6,754 nt of DNA from contig DAOUMU010000561.1 of the NCBI GenBank assembly GCA_034409055.1, forward strand, positions 1 through 6,754, in the 5' to 3' direction. Below are positions 5,931 through 6,754 of this stretch, piece after piece. The notes beneath the pieces are model-generated. The model saw only the letters and a list, made by a program, of their open reading frames with translations. It was not told where the DNA came from and ran no database searches. Made by a program: the position numbers and the translations under genes. This DNA comes from DAOUMU01 sp034409055 (GTDB taxonomy: Bacteria > Chloroflexota > Anaerolineae > 4572-78 > J111). The first letter of the stretch is position 1. Every line of letters begins with the position of its first letter.

Positions 5931-5937
5931 GAGGGTA

Positions 5938-5943
5938 CTCCTT
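5938..5943 (-). promoter_or_regulatory. Ribosome binding site of the PotD-like gene
   Basis: AAGGAG on the minus strand, seven bases before the ATG at 5928-5930, is a near-ideal Shine-Dalgarno and fixes this start. It is the only strong one among the four genes. Confidence 0.85.
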
Positions 5944-5962
5944 AAATCTGTAGTGCCTTTTT

Positions 5963-6028
5963 CAAGTTATGTAGGGCGAGTGGCTAACTTGCCTCCAGCG
6001 CCACTGACAAGTTAGCAACTTGCCCTAC
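5963..6028. repeat. GTAGGGC palindrome upstream of the PotD-like gene
   Basis: Arms 5971-5991 and 6008-6028 pair over 21 bp with two mismatches around a 16-nt loop; the outer end is GTAGGGC/GCCCTAC. An extra copy of CAAGTTA at 5963-5969 can also pair with TAACTTG at 5985-5991, giving an alternative 7-bp stem. On the potD strand the structure sits 40 bp before the start codon. No T-run follows it in that direction, so it is not an obvious terminator. It shares its outer sequence with the palindrome at 6676-6746. Confidence 0.75.
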
Positions 6029-6160
6029 AAAAAGAAAATTCCTATAGCTAGCATCAAGTTGAGGACTGATCCACACTTATGAGATAAAGAGAGCGTTTCA
6101 CAGTTGGGACAAGGCCCGAAAATCTGATACGATAGCCAACGAACCGCAGCCAATCGGGCA

Positions 6161-6252
6161 GCGGATATTTAGCGGATTAGCGGATATATCCAGGCCTGGC
6201 GGTGATTATCCGCACTCCCTACGGTCGCCTGCGCTCGCCGTTCCTCATCCGC
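6161..6252. repeat. GCGGAT/ATCCGC repeat cluster
   Basis: Three direct GCGGAT copies (6161, 6172, 6180) are followed by two inverted copies ATCCGC (6208, 6247). GCGGATATATC (6180-6190) pairs nearly fully with GATTATCCGC (6204-6213). Spacings of 8 and 11 bp between the direct copies resemble decayed short-unit tandem repeats. No function is visible. Confidence 0.45.
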
Positions 6253-6567
6253 TTACCTGTTTGGTACACCCCCCAATGATTACATACGCCCGTCCCAAAC
6301 CCGTAACGCTCCCAGATAAATTCGGTTAATCATTGAAATTCGTTGTTATATCTATGACCCCTTCATTTTCACTATGACATACTGTCAAGAAATTCTCCAC
6401 CAAGATTAAGCATACAGAATCCGGGTGCAAAATGGTAGTGGCAAAGGTACTAAAAATATAGGACAGAAGTACCGGGCTTCTTGCCCTAAAGTACTTTAAG
6501 AACGGGTCCAAGGCTCCTGCTCATTCTACAGGCTAACGATTAAGCCTGAGTAATTGGTATGTTAAAT

Positions 6568-6615
6568 GGATGGATGGTTAGTTAGTTAGTTAGTTAGTTG
6601 GATGGTTGGTTAGTT
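6568..6615 (+). repeat. Tetranucleotide array GGAT/AGTT
   Basis: Twelve in-phase 4-bp units cover 48 bp: two GGAT, GGTT, five AGTT (equivalent to GTTA repeated five times at 6577-6596), then GGAT, GGTT, GGTT and AGTT. It lies in non-coding DNA and is a candidate slippage (variable copy number) tract. Confidence 0.85.
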
Positions 6616-6675
6616 AAGGCTCACTACCGGACACTTTTAAGCACAAAACGTATCATCTCAATAATTCGGGGTAGG

Positions 6676-6746
6676 GTAGGGGCGAGGCAACTCGGAGCAT
6701 AGTTTGTTTGCCCCGACACTCTCAATCCGAGTTGCCTCGCCCCTAC
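6676..6746. repeat. Perfect 21-bp palindrome with 29-nt loop
   Basis: Arms 6676-6696 (starting GTAGGGGCGAGG, ending CTCGGA) and 6726-6746 are exact reverse complements, separated by 29 nt. Five T residues follow the right arm (6747-6751), so read on the plus strand it could end transcripts, though the loop is long for an intrinsic terminator and no plus-strand gene precedes it closely. The perfect match of the arms points to a recent or selected copy. It shares its GTAGGG(G)CGAG end with the palindrome at 5971-6028, which suggests one family of dispersed palindromes. Confidence 0.85.
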
Positions 6747-6754
6747 TTTTTGAG

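Larger units (their letters stand above)
6029..6675. other. Intergenic stretch without a supported gene
   Basis: I find no open frame with recognisable protein features, no tRNA-like cloverleaf and no rRNA. The stretch contains GCGGAT motifs at 6161, 6172 and 6180 with inverted ATCCGC at 6208 and 6247, a 13-bp dyad TGACATACTGTCA at 6375-6387, a weak hairpin at 6467-6496 (AAGTAC/GTACTT plus GGGC/GCCC), a CAGGCT/AGCCTG hairpin at 6529-6548, and the tetranucleotide array at 6568-6615. A promoter for the PotD-like gene should lie in or near its left part, but I see no convincing -35/-10 pair. Confidence 0.6.

Noticed and set aside
5728..6015. 95-codon plus-strand open frame across the potD start and palindrome
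   Set aside because: It overlaps the strongly supported potD coding start and signal peptide in antisense and includes repeat DNA; no domain is visible.
6467..6496. Intrinsic terminator from the hairpin near 6470-6496
   Set aside because: The stem is broken by a 1x4 internal loop and no T-run follows on either strand.
6326..6511. 61-codon minus-strand open frame in the right intergenic region
   Set aside because: It has no Shine-Dalgarno, no recognisable domain or signal peptide, and an atypical mixture of residues; length is as expected by chance in AT-richer DNA.

Overview
The window (roughly 55% G+C by eye) looks like a chromosomal segment of a Chloroflexota bacterium, most likely Anaerolineae-like. 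The reasons are a DUF2723 membrane glycosyltransferase with a C-terminal beta-sandwich, two Pro/Thr-linker lipoproteins, and intergenic DNA packed with palindromes and 7-8 bp tandem arrays. The lineage is inferred from gene style, not from a marker gene.

Layout. Positions 1-113 hold a G-rich 7/8-bp array and unique sequence, followed by a complete 132-bp inverted-repeat element (114-245) with an 8-bp target duplication. A plus-strand pair follows: a lipid-anchored HlyD/MacA-type adaptor (286-1467), then a DUF2723/TMEM260-like GT-C glycosyltransferase (1464-3524) whose GTG start overlaps the adaptor stop. An 11-unit heptamer array (3519-3595) contains the glycosyltransferase stop codon and fills the gap to the convergent minus-strand genes. 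These are a two-domain GNAT acetyltransferase (4454-3597) and, upstream of it, a PotD-like polyamine-type substrate-binding lipoprotein (5930-4842). The 387 bp between these two genes hold a strong sigma70-type promoter for the GNAT gene, an AT-rich heptamer array abutting its -35, a 14-bp perfect inverted repeat bracketing both, and a second element (4575-4819) with the same ends as the first. The last 824 bp contain no convincing gene, only palindromes and a tetranucleotide array.

How the parts may work together. The adaptor and glycosyltransferase are probably translated together and act at the cell envelope, although the adaptor's usual ABC transporter partner is absent. PotD would capture a polyamine-like solute, but the rest of its transporter is also absent here. 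GNAT could be a downstream neighbour in function, but it has its own promoter.

The most interesting material is non-coding. There are two elements with shared GTAACT ends (GTAA ends plus an 8-bp duplication recall the IS66 family), and the GNAT promoter sits between inverted copies of one element's end plus flank, which gives it the layout of an invertible promoter. No transposase or invertase gene is in the window.
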